From assembly GCF_000157895.3 (NCBI RefSeq), contig NC_022663.1, positions 124,001 through 188,000 on the forward strand: a stretch of DNA of 64,000 nucleotides. Reading direction: 5' to 3'. A program made the translations under genes and the position numbers. Positions 26,622 to 34,344 of the stretch are shown here, in pieces. Positions within the stretch are counted from its first letter, which is position 1. The number at the start of each line of letters is the position of its first letter. A model generated the notes under the pieces. The model was given only the letters and a program-made list of their open reading frames with translations, ran no database searches and had not been told where the DNA came from. The DNA is from Mycobacterium kansasii ATCC 12478. Lineage in GTDB: Bacteria > Actinomycetota > Actinomycetes > Mycobacteriales > Mycobacteriaceae.

Positions 26622-27011
26622 TTAATCCAGGTCGACCCGGATGGTCAGCAGGTCGCTCCCGATAGCGCGCACGGCCGCGCTGTTGACCCGGGGCAGGTCG
26701 CGCAGCCGCTGCCGCGGGTCGTCTTCCGGCAGCAGATGGGCGGTCCCGGTACGCCACTGGCCGCCGATGCGCACCCGGACGGCGGGGTTGGCCTTGATGT
26801 TGTAGACGTAATCCGAATGTTCGCCGTGCTCGGACACCATCCAGAACTGGTTGCCCATGACCTTTCCGCCGACGGCGGTGCGGCGCGGTTGTCCTGTTTT
26901 GCGGCCGATGGTTTCGAGCATGGTCAGCGGCAACTGCCGACCCAGGGGGTTGGCTATCAGCCGTTGAAAGCGATGGACCAGCTGACGTTTGACGTCTCGC
27001 AATTGAGCCAT
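26622..27011 (-). CDS. DUF385/Ddn-like F420-type nitroreductase-family protein (Rv1871c-like)
   Basis: A 129-aa split-barrel protein like deazaflavin-dependent nitroreductases (Ddn family). RLIANPLGRQLPLTMLETIGRKTGQPRRTAVGGKV, NQFWMVSEHGEHSDYVYNIKANPAVRVRIGG and the terminal RVDLD are typical. The family uses F420H2 in mycobacteria to reduce quinones, dyes or drugs. The length matches Rv1871c and so does the position beside lldD2. Confidence 0.8.
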   Translation of the reverse strand: MAQLRDVKRQLVHRFQRLIANPLGRQLPLTMLETIGRKTGQPRRTAVGGKVMGNQFWMVSEHGEHSDYVYNIKANPAVRVRIGGQWRTGTAHLLPEDDPRQRLRDLPRVNSAAVRAIGSDLLTIRVDLD

Positions 27012-27053
27012 GAGTGTGATTGTGCAGGATCGCCGGCCGCGAGGACAGCCGGC

Positions 27054-27212
27054 CTATGACCGCCTCGGAGCGGGAACCCCGACCGCGCGCAACACCCACT
27101 GCCGCGCGACGGCGAACTGCGGCGACCGGCGGGGGATTGTGCTCAGCACCGCTTCGGGGATCGCGGTCTTGTAGTTGATTGACAGGGACGGCAGCTTGCC
27201 CATGCCGAGCAT
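27054..27212 (-). CDS. Possible small CDS of unknown function
   Basis: A 52-residue open frame from ATG 27212 (or ATG 27203), in the gap between lldD2 and the Ddn-like gene. The product includes the segments MLGMGKLPSLSINYKTAIPE and WVLRAVGVPAP, a balanced composition unlike the Arg/Pro-rich translation typical of non-coding frames here. The frame stays open upstream into lldD2 antisense sequence, so it could also be the remnant of a longer gene. No family is recognised and no ribosome-binding site is obvious. Confidence 0.3.
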   Translation of the reverse strand: MLGMGKLPSLSINYKTAIPEAVLSTIPRRSPQFAVARQWVLRAVGVPAPRRS

Positions 27213-27370
27213 CCGGCGCAGAATCACGGCCACCCACGAACGGACCGGTCCCGGCTGGCGGGCGAGAGCTTTCCGCAGCCTTCTCGGGCGGCGACGATCG
27301 TAGACGCCGAGCCGATCGGCGCGCGCCCGTAGGACCGCGCGATCTGCGCGCTCGGCGCGACGCGCGAGCG

Positions 27371-28612
27371 TCACACCGTTGGACGAGGCCCCAACCGTCG
27401 CAATTGCGTCACATGCCTGGGCGAAAGCTCCGCCAAGGAGGTCACACCGAGCAGCCGCATGGTCCGGATAACGCCGCTTCCCAGGATCTCGATGGCGCGC
27501 GCGACACCCGCCTCGCCACCGGCCATCAACCCGTAGAGATAGGCCCGGCCGACCAAGGTGCAGCGCGCTCCCAGGGCGATCGCCGCGACGATATCGGCGC
27601 CCGACATGATGCCGGTATCCATCAGGATCTCGGTGTGCTTGCCGAGTTCGCGGGCCACCGACGGCAGCAGGTGAAACGGAACCGGCGCCCGATCCAGTTG
27701 CCGGCCGCCGTGATTGGACAAGACGATGCCGTCGACCCCGCATTCGACCACGGCACGCGCGTCGTCGAGCGTCTGAATCCCTTTGACGACGAGTTTGCCC
27801 GGCCATTGCGCCTTGATCCAGGCCAGATCCTCGAACGTCACGCTCGGGTCGAACATGGTGTTCAGGTACTCGCCGACGGTGCCCGACCAGCGGTCCAGCG
27901 AGGCGAACGCCAGCGGTTCGGTCGTCAACAGGTCGAACCACCAGCGTGGGTGCCGCAGTGCGTCGAGAACGGTTCGCAGCGTGAGTGCCGGTGGAATCGT
28001 CATGCCGTTGCGGACATCGCGCAACCGGGCACCGGCCACCGGAACGTCGACGGTGACCAGCATGGTGTCGAATCCCGCGGCGGCCGCGCGCTTGACCAGC
28101 GCCATCGACCGATCCCGGTCGCGCCACATGTACAGCTGAAACCACTTGCGGCCCTGGGGAACTGCGGCCACCAGATCCTCGATGGCGCAGGTGGCCAACG
28201 TGGACATCGCGAACGGAATCCCCGCCGCGGCTGCCGCCCGCGCGCCGGCGATCTCGCCTTCGGTCTGCATCAACCGGGTGAACCCGGTCGGCGCGATCCC
28301 GAACGGCAACGCCACCGGCGCTCCGAGGACATCCCAACCCGGGCACACCGTGGTGACGTCACGCAATATCGTGGGGTGAAACTCGATGTCGCGGAACGCC
28401 TGTCGGGCTCGCCGGATCGACAGCTCATCCTCGGCGGCACCATCGGTGTAGTCGAATGCCGCCCTAGGGGTGCGTCGCCTGGCGATACGGCGCAGATCCT
28501 CGATGGTCAGTGCGGCATCCAGGCGGCGCTTGGTGCCGCCGAACCGAGGCCTTCTCAACTGAATCAGCGGTGCCAGGTCGCCGAGCTTGGGCACCCGTCG
28601 CCGGACCGCCAT
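27371..28612 (-). CDS. lldD2: FMN-dependent L-lactate dehydrogenase LldD2
   Basis: A 413-aa alpha-hydroxy-acid oxidising flavoprotein that converts L-lactate to pyruvate and feeds the respiratory chain. FMN-dependent family marks: FDYTDGAAEDELSIRRARQAF, PTGFTRLMQTEGEIAGARAA, STLATCAIEDL, WFQLYMWRDR, the catalytic-His motif LSNHGGRQLD, MDTGIMSGADIVAAIALGA and GRAYLYGLMAGGEAG. In M. tuberculosis LldD2 supports growth on lactate. It is divergent from the DUF1810 gene, as Rv1872c is from Rv1873. Confidence 0.93.
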   Translation of the reverse strand: MAVRRRVPKLGDLAPLIQLRRPRFGGTKRRLDAALTIEDLRRIARRRTPRAAFDYTDGAAEDELSIRRARQAFRDIEFHPTILRDVTTVCPGWDVLGAPVALPFGIAPTGFTRLMQTEGEIAGARAAAAAGIPFAMSTLATCAIEDLVAAVPQGRKWFQLYMWRDRDRSMALVKRAAAAGFDTMLVTVDVPVAGARLRDVRNGMTIPPALTLRTVLDALRHPRWWFDLLTTEPLAFASLDRWSGTVGEYLNTMFDPSVTFEDLAWIKAQWPGKLVVKGIQTLDDARAVVECGVDGIVLSNHGGRQLDRAPVPFHLLPSVARELGKHTEILMDTGIMSGADIVAAIALGARCTLVGRAYLYGLMAGGEAGVARAIEILGSGVIRTMRLLGVTSLAELSPRHVTQLRRLGPRPTV

Positions 28613-28669
28613 TACCCGCTGGAACCGATGCTCAGCCGCGCCATCCCACCAGTGTGCAACCGTGGTGGT

Positions 28670-29107
28670 ATGACAACATCAGGCGACCCCTTCGACTTGA
28701 AACGGTTCGTCGACGCGCAGGACCCGGTCTACCGCGGCGTGGTTGCCGAACTGCGGTCGGGACGCAAGCGAACTCACTGGATGTGGTTCGTCTTCCCGCA
28801 ACTGCGAGGACTGGGCCACAGCCCCATGGCGGATTACTACGGCATCTCGTCGATAGCGGAGGCACGCGCGTATCTGGACCATGACCTGCTCGGTCCGCGC
28901 CTGCACGAGTGCACGCGGCTGGTCAACCAGGTGCAGGGCCGCTCCATCGAAGAGATCTTCGGTTGGCCCGATGATCTCAAGCTGCGCTCGTCGATGACGC
29001 TGTTCGCCCGCGCCACCGCCGACAACGAGGATTTCGTCGCGCTGATCACCCGGTATTACGGCGGGCAGCAGGATCCGGCGACGCTGGCGCGCCTGAAGGG
29101 TTCCTAG
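28670..29107 (+). CDS. DUF1810 family protein (Rv1873-like)
   Basis: A 145-aa small cytosolic protein. DLKRFVDAQDPVYRGVVAEL, GRKRTHWMWFVFPQLRGLGHSP and YYGISSIAEARAYLDHDLLGPRL are the family blocks; the length equals the recalled Rv1873. The biochemical role of DUF1810 is not established. It starts 57 bp from the divergent lldD2 start. It is followed convergently by ahpD, which marks the left edge of the oxidative-stress insertion relative to M. tuberculosis. Confidence 0.88.
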   Translation: MTTSGDPFDLKRFVDAQDPVYRGVVAELRSGRKRTHWMWFVFPQLRGLGHSPMADYYGISSIAEARAYLDHDLLGPRLHECTRLVNQVQGRSIEEIFGWPDDLKLRSSMTLFARATADNEDFVALITRYYGGQQDPATLARLKGS

Positions 29108-29116
29108 ATCGAACGG

Positions 29117-29653
29117 TCAGCCAACGGCAGCCAATGTCTGGGTGGCGGTAACCGCTTGTGCCACACCGGAAACGATGGCTGCGACCTTCAAGGCCTCCAG
29201 CACCGCCTCCCGGCCCACACCCGCCTCCCGCAACGTGTGTTCGTGCGCGACCACACAGTGCGAGCAGCCGTTGATCGACGAGACCGCGAAGCACCACAGC
29301 TCGAAATCGGCCTTGGCCACGCCCGGATTGCCGATGACATTCATCCGCAATCCGGGACGCAGGTCGTCGTACTGTCCGTCGAGAAAGCCGCGGCCACGAT
29401 AGAACACGTTGTTCATGGCCATGACTGACGCCGCTGCCAGCGCCGCCTGGTATGCCGGGTCGGACAGATTGTCTGCCGCTTCGGCCCCAATTTCGGCCAG
29501 CACCTGGGTATTACGTGTCGCCGCAGCGCTGGCCAGCAGGGTTCCCCACAGCTGCTCCTGGGTCAGCACGGTGCTGCGCGTGATCGAGCCCAGGTTCAGC
29601 TTGAGGTCCTTGGCGAACTCGGGCAGCACGGCCTTCAGATTCTCGACGCTCAT
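29117..29653 (-). CDS. ahpD: Alkylhydroperoxidase AhpD
   Basis: A 178-aa CMD-fold protein that reduces AhpC in mycobacteria using lipoyl enzymes. The redox motif SSINGCSHCVVAHEHTLREAG contains the CxxC pair and the His needed for the proton relay. ATG 29653 has a GGAG sequence 7 nt upstream, and the N-terminus SVENLKAVLPEFAKDLKLNL is typical. It starts 17 bp after the ahpC stop, so the two form an operon controlled from the oxyR side. Confidence 0.94.
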   Translation of the reverse strand: MSVENLKAVLPEFAKDLKLNLGSITRSTVLTQEQLWGTLLASAAATRNTQVLAEIGAEAADNLSDPAYQAALAAASVMAMNNVFYRGRGFLDGQYDDLRPGLRMNVIGNPGVAKADFELWCFAVSSINGCSHCVVAHEHTLREAGVGREAVLEALKVAAIVSGVAQAVTATQTLAAVG

Positions 29654-29670
29654 CGGTTCTCCTCCGACCG

Positions 29671-30258
29671 TCACGCCGACGCTTTGAGCAGCTCGCCGGC
29701 GTCGATCGTGGGGTCGCCCTTGCGCCAGTTGCAGGCACACAGCTCGTCGGATTGCAGGGCATCGAGCACCCGCAGCACCTCGTCGACATTTCGCCCGACG
29801 GATCCCGCTGTGGCCGAGACGAATTGGATTTCGTTGTTCGGGTCGACGATGAAGGTCACCCGGTCGGCCACTCCGTCCTCGTTGAGCACGCCGGTGGCCA
29901 GGCACAGCTCGCGCTTGATGTCGGAAAGCATCGGGAAGGGCAACTTCTTCAGGTCCTCGTGCTGGGCGCGCCACTGGAAGTGGACGAATTCGCTGTCGAT
30001 GGAGACTCCGAGGATCTGCGTGTCGCGGTCCTCGAACTCGTCGTTGAGCTTGCCGAAGGCCGCGATCTCGGTCGGGCACACGAAGGTGAAGTCCTTGGGC
30101 CAGAAGAACACCACGCGCCACTTGCCCGGGTGGTCCTCGTTGGTGACGGTGGTGAAGTAGTCGCCGGGCTGCTTGGCGTCGACCTTCGACAGATCGCCGC
30201 CAATCAACGCGGTGAGCTGGTAGGCGGGGAACTGGTCGCCGATTGTCAGCAAGGACAC
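29671..30258 (-). CDS. ahpC: Alkyl hydroperoxide reductase AhpC
   Basis: A 195-aa 2-Cys peroxiredoxin that reduces H2O2, organic peroxides and peroxynitrite. Peroxidatic Cys61 lies in FTFVCPTEI; the C-terminal pair in ELCACNWRKGDPT is the mycobacterial arrangement with two resolving-type Cys. Length matches M. tuberculosis AhpC. It is divergent from oxyR with a 106-bp spacer holding the OxyR site, so it should be OxyR-regulated. In M. tuberculosis these genes lie at a different locus with a decayed oxyR. Confidence 0.96.
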   Translation of the reverse strand: MSLLTIGDQFPAYQLTALIGGDLSKVDAKQPGDYFTTVTNEDHPGKWRVVFFWPKDFTFVCPTEIAAFGKLNDEFEDRDTQILGVSIDSEFVHFQWRAQHEDLKKLPFPMLSDIKRELCLATGVLNEDGVADRVTFIVDPNNEIQFVSATAGSVGRNVDEVLRVLDALQSDELCACNWRKGDPTIDAGELLKASA

Positions 30259-30337
30259 ATCCGCTCCTTAATCTGGATTTAGTCAAGATTAGCTGTCTCG
30301 ACACCAATGATGCCGCGAAACCCACGCGAAAGTAAAG

Positions 30338-30376
30338 GTGATATATCACACTATACTTATCGGCATGGCCGATAAG
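30338..30376. promoter_or_regulatory. OxyR binding palindrome over oxyR start, plus second palindrome
   Basis: At 30356-30376 the sequence reads cTTATCggc-N3-gccGATAAg, with the ATG of oxyR as the three central bases. This is the palindrome described as the OxyR site in mycobacterial oxyR-ahpC regions. A perfect 12-bp palindrome, gtgatatatcac, lies just upstream at 30338-30349. Together they suggest oxyR autoregulation and ahpC activation. Confidence 0.8.
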
Positions 30377-31321
30377 AGTTATCAGCCGACCCTCGCCGGG
30401 CTGCGGGCCTTCGTCGCCGTCGCGAACAAGCAGCATTTCAGCAGTGCCGCAACCACTTTAGGGGTAAGCCAATCGACGTTATCGCAAGCGTTGGCCGCAC
30501 TGGAGACCGGCCTGGGCGCCCACCTCGTCGAGCGTTCGACGCGACGGGTCCTCTTGACGGCCGAGGGTATGCAACTGCTACCGCTCGCGCAGGCTGTCGT
30601 GCAGGCGGCGGAGGCCTTCAGCATCGCCGCCGGGGGAGTGTCCGATCCGCTGCACGGCAGCATCCGGCTGGGCTTGATTCCCACGGTCGCGCCCTACGTG
30701 TTGCCGACGGTCCTGGCCGGACTCACCCATCGACTCCCCACCCTGACCGCGCACGTGGTCGAAGATCAGACTCAGCGCCTGCTAGCCGGCTTGCGTGATG
30801 GCGCACTGGATGCGGCCATGGTCGCATTGCCCGCCGATTCTGCCGGTGTCACGGAGATCCCGATCTATGAGGAGGATTTCGTTTTGGCGCTACCTCCGGG
30901 GCATCCGCTAGCCGGCAAGCGTCGGGTGCCTGCCGCGGCGTTGGCGCAGTTGCCGCTGCTGTTGCTGGACGAGGGTCATTGCCTGCGCGACCAGGCCCTG
31001 GATGTCTGCCACAAAGCTGGGGTCCGTGTCGAACTCGCCGACACCCGGGCAGCGTCGTTGGCCACCGCGATCCAATGCGTGGCGGGTGGATTGGGGGTCA
31101 CGCTGATCCCGCAGAGCGCGGTGGCCGTCGAGGCCGCGCGCAGCCGTGCCGGACTCGCCCACTTCGGCGCGCCCCGCCCGGGCCGAAGGATAGGACTGGT
31201 TTACCGCTCGTCCACCGGTCGCGATGAGTCGTATCGACGACTTGCCCGGATCATCGGGGAAGTTGTGGTCGCGGAACAGCCCGTGCGCCTAGTCACCGAC
31301 GGTGCGGACGGTCAGCTCTGA
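30365..31321 (+). CDS. oxyR: Peroxide-sensing LysR-family regulator OxyR (intact)
   Basis: A 318-aa LysR-type regulator. The winged helix-turn-helix is at about 5-65 (FSSAATTLGVSQSTLSQALAALE). The effector domain keeps both redox Cys in LDEGHCLRDQALDVC, the equivalents of E. coli OxyR Cys199 and Cys208. ATG 30365, inside the OxyR palindrome, is chosen over the ORF start at 30338 because it matches the family N-terminus. The gene is uninterrupted, unlike the M. tuberculosis oxyR pseudogene. It should induce ahpCD upon peroxide stress. Confidence 0.94.
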   Translation: MADKSYQPTLAGLRAFVAVANKQHFSSAATTLGVSQSTLSQALAALETGLGAHLVERSTRRVLLTAEGMQLLPLAQAVVQAAEAFSIAAGGVSDPLHGSIRLGLIPTVAPYVLPTVLAGLTHRLPTLTAHVVEDQTQRLLAGLRDGALDAAMVALPADSAGVTEIPIYEEDFVLALPPGHPLAGKRRVPAAALAQLPLLLLDEGHCLRDQALDVCHKAGVRVELADTRAASLATAIQCVAGGLGVTLIPQSAVAVEAARSRAGLAHFGAPRPGRRIGLVYRSSTGRDESYRRLARIIGEVVVAEQPVRLVTDGADGQL

Positions 31322-31350
31322 GCCGTTGGCGGCGCAGGTAAGTTTCCCCT

Positions 31351-32052
31351 ATGGAGAAGGTCATCGCCGTCCTGCTGCGCGACGAGCCGGACGACGACTG
31401 GTGTGCCCGTCAACTGGGGCCGGTCGCCGACGCGCTGGTGGAGCTGGGCCTTCCGGGGCTCGCTGTCAATGTTCGCGACGGTGCGGTGCGTAGCTCCCTG
31501 ATGACCCTGACCACCCTGTCGCCGCCGGTGGCCTCGGTGGTGAGCATGTGGACCCAGCAATGCTATGGCGACCAGATAGCGTCCGCCCTGCAGCTGCTCG
31601 AGCGCGAATGTGCGCAACTCGGCGCATACCTGGTGACCGAGTCGGTTCCGATGGCCTCGCCGGAAACCGAGCCAGGTTCTCGCACAACGGGTTTGGCAAA
31701 CATCGCGTTGCTGCGGCGGCCCGCGGGATTGGACGAGGAGACCTGGCTGACCCGCTGGCAACGCGACCATACGTCGGTGGCCATCGAAACGCAGGCCACC
31801 TTCGGCTACACCCAGAACTGGGTGGTGCGCACTCTTACTGCATCGGCACCGCCGATCTCCGGGATCGTCGAGGAGCTGTTTCCGGCCGAGGCCGTCTCGG
31901 ATCTGCAGGCGTTCTTCGGCGCCGCCGACGACGCCGACCTGCAGCACCGGATAAGCCGGATGGTCGCCAGCACCAACGCATTCGGCGCCAACAAGAACAT
32001 CGACACCGTGCCCACCAGCCGCTACGTGTTCACCACACCATTCACTATGTGA
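31351..32052 (+). CDS. EthD-domain-like protein (Rv1874-like)
   Basis: A 233-aa protein of unknown function, a ferredoxin-like dimeric alpha/beta barrel type. The second half contains LRRPAGLDEETWLTRWQRDHTSVAIETQATFGYTQNWVVR, which fits the EthD domain of ring- or ether-degradation clusters. It precedes the Rv1875-like flavoprotein gene by 9 bp in the same direction, so the two are probably an operon, as in M. tuberculosis. Confidence 0.72.
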   Translation: MEKVIAVLLRDEPDDDWCARQLGPVADALVELGLPGLAVNVRDGAVRSSLMTLTTLSPPVASVVSMWTQQCYGDQIASALQLLERECAQLGAYLVTESVPMASPETEPGSRTTGLANIALLRRPAGLDEETWLTRWQRDHTSVAIETQATFGYTQNWVVRTLTASAPPISGIVEELFPAEAVSDLQAFFGAADDADLQHRISRMVASTNAFGANKNIDTVPTSRYVFTTPFTM

Positions 32053-32061
32053 GGACTGCTC

Positions 32062-32505
32062 ATGACGACACTCAACGATGCCGTGGCCCTGGCCGTCGCC
32101 GAGAAAGGGCTGGCGGTGGTCGCCACCGTACGAGCAGACGGCACCGTGCAGGCATCGCTGGTCAACGTCGGTCTGCTGACGCATCCGGCCGGCGGCCAAA
32201 CCGTTCTGGGCTTCACCACGTACGGCAAGGTCAAGCTCACCAACCTGCGGGCGCGGCCGCAACTGGCCGTCACTTTCCGGAACGGCTGGCTGTGGGCGAC
32301 CGTCGAGGGCCGCGCGGAACTCGTCGGCCCCGACGACTCGCAGCCGTGGCTGCGCGACGGGGAGCAGCTGCGGCTGCTGCTGCGCGACGTCTTCATCGCG
32401 GCGGGCGGCACCCACGACGACTGGGACGAGTACGACCGGGTCATGGCCGCGGAGCGGCGTGCCGTGGTGCTGATCGAGCCGACCCGCGTGTACGGCAACG
32501 GTTAG
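32062..32505 (+). CDS. PNPOx-family F420/FMN split-barrel protein (Rv1875-like)
   Basis: A 147-aa split-barrel flavin- or F420-binding protein. LAVAEKGLAVVATVRADGTVQASLVNVGLL and VLGFTTYGKVKLTNLRARPQLAVTFRNG form the cofactor-binding strands; IEPTRVYGNG closes the barrel. The length matches Rv1875. The substrate is unknown. Position and order (EthD-like gene, this gene, then bfrA region) match M. tuberculosis apart from the enoyl-CoA hydratase inserted after it. Confidence 0.82.
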   Translation: MTTLNDAVALAVAEKGLAVVATVRADGTVQASLVNVGLLTHPAGGQTVLGFTTYGKVKLTNLRARPQLAVTFRNGWLWATVEGRAELVGPDDSQPWLRDGEQLRLLLRDVFIAAGGTHDDWDEYDRVMAAERRAVVLIEPTRVYGNG

Positions 32506-32515
32506 GCTCACCGCC

Positions 32516-33271
32516 GTGACGCTGCTGATCGACGACGAGCACCGGGTACGCACGCTCACGCTCAACCGGCCGGAGGCCCTCAACGCCTTCAACGAAGCCC
32601 TGTACGACGCCACCACGCAGGCACTGTTGGACGCCGCCGAAGATCCAGCGGTTTCCGTGGTCTTGCTGACCGGCTCGGGTCGCGGCTTCAGCGCCGGTAC
32701 CGACCTCGCCGAGATGCAGGCCCGCATCACCGACCCGCGCTTCGAAGAGGGACGATACGGCTTCCGGGGACTCATCGAGGCGCTCGCCGGTTTCCCCAAA
32801 CCGCTGATCTGCGCGGTCAACGGCGTCGGCGTCGGGATAGGCACCACCATCCTGGGCTACGCCGACCTGGCGTTCATGTCCGCGACGGCGCGCCTGAAAT
32901 GTCCGTTCACCAGTCTTGGCGTGGCTCCCGAAGCAGCATCGTCATATCTGCTGCCGCAGCTGGTGGGCCGGCAGAACGCGGCCTGGCTGCTGATGTCTTC
33001 GGAATGGATCGACGCCCGGGAGGCCTTGCGGATGGGGCTGGTCTGGCGTGTCTGCGAGCCGGCGGCACTGCTTCCCGAGGCCCGCCGGCATGCCGAAATC
33101 CTTGCCGCGCGGCCACTCTCGAGCCTGATGGCGGTCAAGCACACCATCGTCGAACCGACCCGTCCCGAGATAGCCGCCGCCAGCGCCCGGGAGAACGCCC
33201 ACTTCGCCGAGTTGATGGGCGCGCAGGCCAACGCCGCAGCATTGGCCGATTTCAGCAAGCGCCGGTCCTAG
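32516..33271 (+). CDS. Enoyl-CoA hydratase/isomerase family protein
   Basis: A 251-aa crotonase-fold enzyme acting on acyl-CoA. VRTLTLNRPEALNAFNEALYDA, the oxyanion-hole region GSGRGFSAGTDLAEM, and ICAVNGVGVGIGTTILGYADLAF, with LKCPFTSLGVAPEAASSYLLPQLVG. Family members hydrate or isomerise enoyl-CoA. The start is GTG 32516, 10 bp after the previous stop. There is no counterpart at this position in M. tuberculosis that I recall, so this may be an accessory gene. Confidence 0.87.
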   Translation: MTLLIDDEHRVRTLTLNRPEALNAFNEALYDATTQALLDAAEDPAVSVVLLTGSGRGFSAGTDLAEMQARITDPRFEEGRYGFRGLIEALAGFPKPLICAVNGVGVGIGTTILGYADLAFMSATARLKCPFTSLGVAPEAASSYLLPQLVGRQNAAWLLMSSEWIDAREALRMGLVWRVCEPAALLPEARRHAEILAARPLSSLMAVKHTIVEPTRPEIAAASARENAHFAELMGAQANAAALADFSKRRS

Positions 33272-33297
33272 AAAGACCAGACAGCCCGGCCCGGACC

Positions 33298-33474
33298 TCA
33301 GACCGCAGCCGGTTGGACGGCCGCGGCGATGATCGCCCGCAAGGTGCGGCGGCAACGGCCACAATCGCTGCCCGCGCCGCATGCCGCGGCAACTTCTTTC
33401 GACGTCGACGCGCCACGGGCGACGGCATCACAGACGGTTTGGTTGGTGGCTCCCACACAGAGACACACGTACAT
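33298..33474 (-). CDS. bfd: Bacterioferritin-associated ferredoxin (Bfd)
   Basis: A 58-aa [2Fe-2S] protein with the Bfd_BFR_dom fold. Four cluster Cys are in the pattern VCLCVG and CGAGSDCGRCR. Bfd reduces the bacterioferritin core so stored iron can be released. ATG 33474 (MYVCLCV) is the canonical start; an ATG two codons earlier (33480) is also possible. It is divergent from bfrA across tandem IdeR boxes, which suggests shared iron control. Confidence 0.85.
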   Translation of the reverse strand: MYVCLCVGATNQTVCDAVARGASTSKEVAAACGAGSDCGRCRRTLRAIIAAAVQPAAV

Positions 33475-33557
33475 CAGCAAACTCCCACCGGGTGCTTGCT
33501 CATGACATCCTCCGCGATCGGAGTGGCCGGGGAGCCACCGAACGAACGGTCTGCGTA

Positions 33558-33600
33558 TTAGTAGAGTCTAACCTAAGTAGGTTAGTGCAGTCTAACCTAA
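33558..33600. promoter_or_regulatory. Two tandem IdeR iron boxes between bfd and bfrA
   Basis: 19-bp sites at 33558-33576 (ttagtagagtctaacctaa) and 33582-33600 (ttagtgcagtctaacctaa) match the IdeR/DtxR consensus TTAGGTTAGGCTAACCTAA, perfectly in the right half-site. They are 24 bp apart. In mycobacteria paired boxes before bfrA serve IdeR-Fe activation of storage genes, while the bfd side could be repressed. Confidence 0.85.
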
Positions 33601-33792
33601 GGCCGTTTCGCTTGGTCCGGCGTGCCATGCAGGACGCGCCGACGGCGCGACAAAGTCTGCGCCGCTACCCACTTGCTGCACTAGATTGAAACGCGGCACC
33701 CGAAGGTGCTGCCAGAACCCGCCATGATGGTGCTCCAGCCCAGCCCATCTGCTGCGGTAGAAAACGACCGCCTTCCCACCGTAGGAGTCATC

Positions 33793-34272
33793 ATGCAAGG
33801 TGATCCGGATGTCTTGCGTCTGCTCAACGAACAATTGACCAGCGAGCTGACCGCCATCAATCAATACTTTCTGCACTCCAAGATGCAGGAGAACTGGGGC
33901 TTTACCGAACTGGCGGCCAAAACCCGCGCCGAGTCGTTCGACGAAATGCGGCATGCCGAGGCGATTACCGACCGGATTCTGCTGCTCGACGGTTTGCCGA
34001 ACTACCAGCGCATCGGCTCGTTGCGGGTGGGCCAGACACTGCGCGAACAATTCGAAAGTGATATCGCAATCGAAATCGAAGTACTGAATCGGCTCAAGCC
34101 CGGAATCATCATGTGCCGCGAAAAGCAGGACACCACCAGTGCACAGCTGCTAGAACAAATTGTGGCCGATGAGGAACTGCATCTCGACTACCTGCAGACG
34201 CAGCTGGAACTGATGGAGAAACTCGGAGAGGCGCTGTACTCGGCGCAGTGCGTCTCCAGGCCACCGTCCTGA
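33793..34272 (+). CDS. bfrA: Bacterioferritin BfrA
   Basis: A 159-aa iron-storage subunit that forms a 24-mer cage. Ferroxidase ligands are in the N-terminal EQLTSELTAINQYFLHSKM (Glu18) and ESFDEMRHAEAITDRIL (Glu51/His54); EEIVADEELHLDYL-like IVADEELHLDYL carries Glu127 and His130. The haem-binding Met52 is in DEMRHAE. ATG 33793 (MQGDPDVLRLLNEQL) matches the usual start; the earlier ATG at 33724 only extends the frame. The tandem IdeR boxes lie 190-235 bp upstream. Confidence 0.95.
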   Translation: MQGDPDVLRLLNEQLTSELTAINQYFLHSKMQENWGFTELAAKTRAESFDEMRHAEAITDRILLLDGLPNYQRIGSLRVGQTLREQFESDIAIEIEVLNRLKPGIIMCREKQDTTSAQLLEQIVADEELHLDYLQTQLELMEKLGEALYSAQCVSRPPS

Positions 34273-34344
34273 TATCCGATCGAGGCTCCGCGGGCATGAC
34301 TCCTGGGTTTCGCGCACGGGCTCGAACACCGACGGGAGGCACAC

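Noticed and set aside
27179..29107. 642-aa plus-strand open frame over lldD2
   Set aside because: Only its end (28670-29107) is the real DUF1810 gene; the rest is a shadow of lldD2 on the minus strand.
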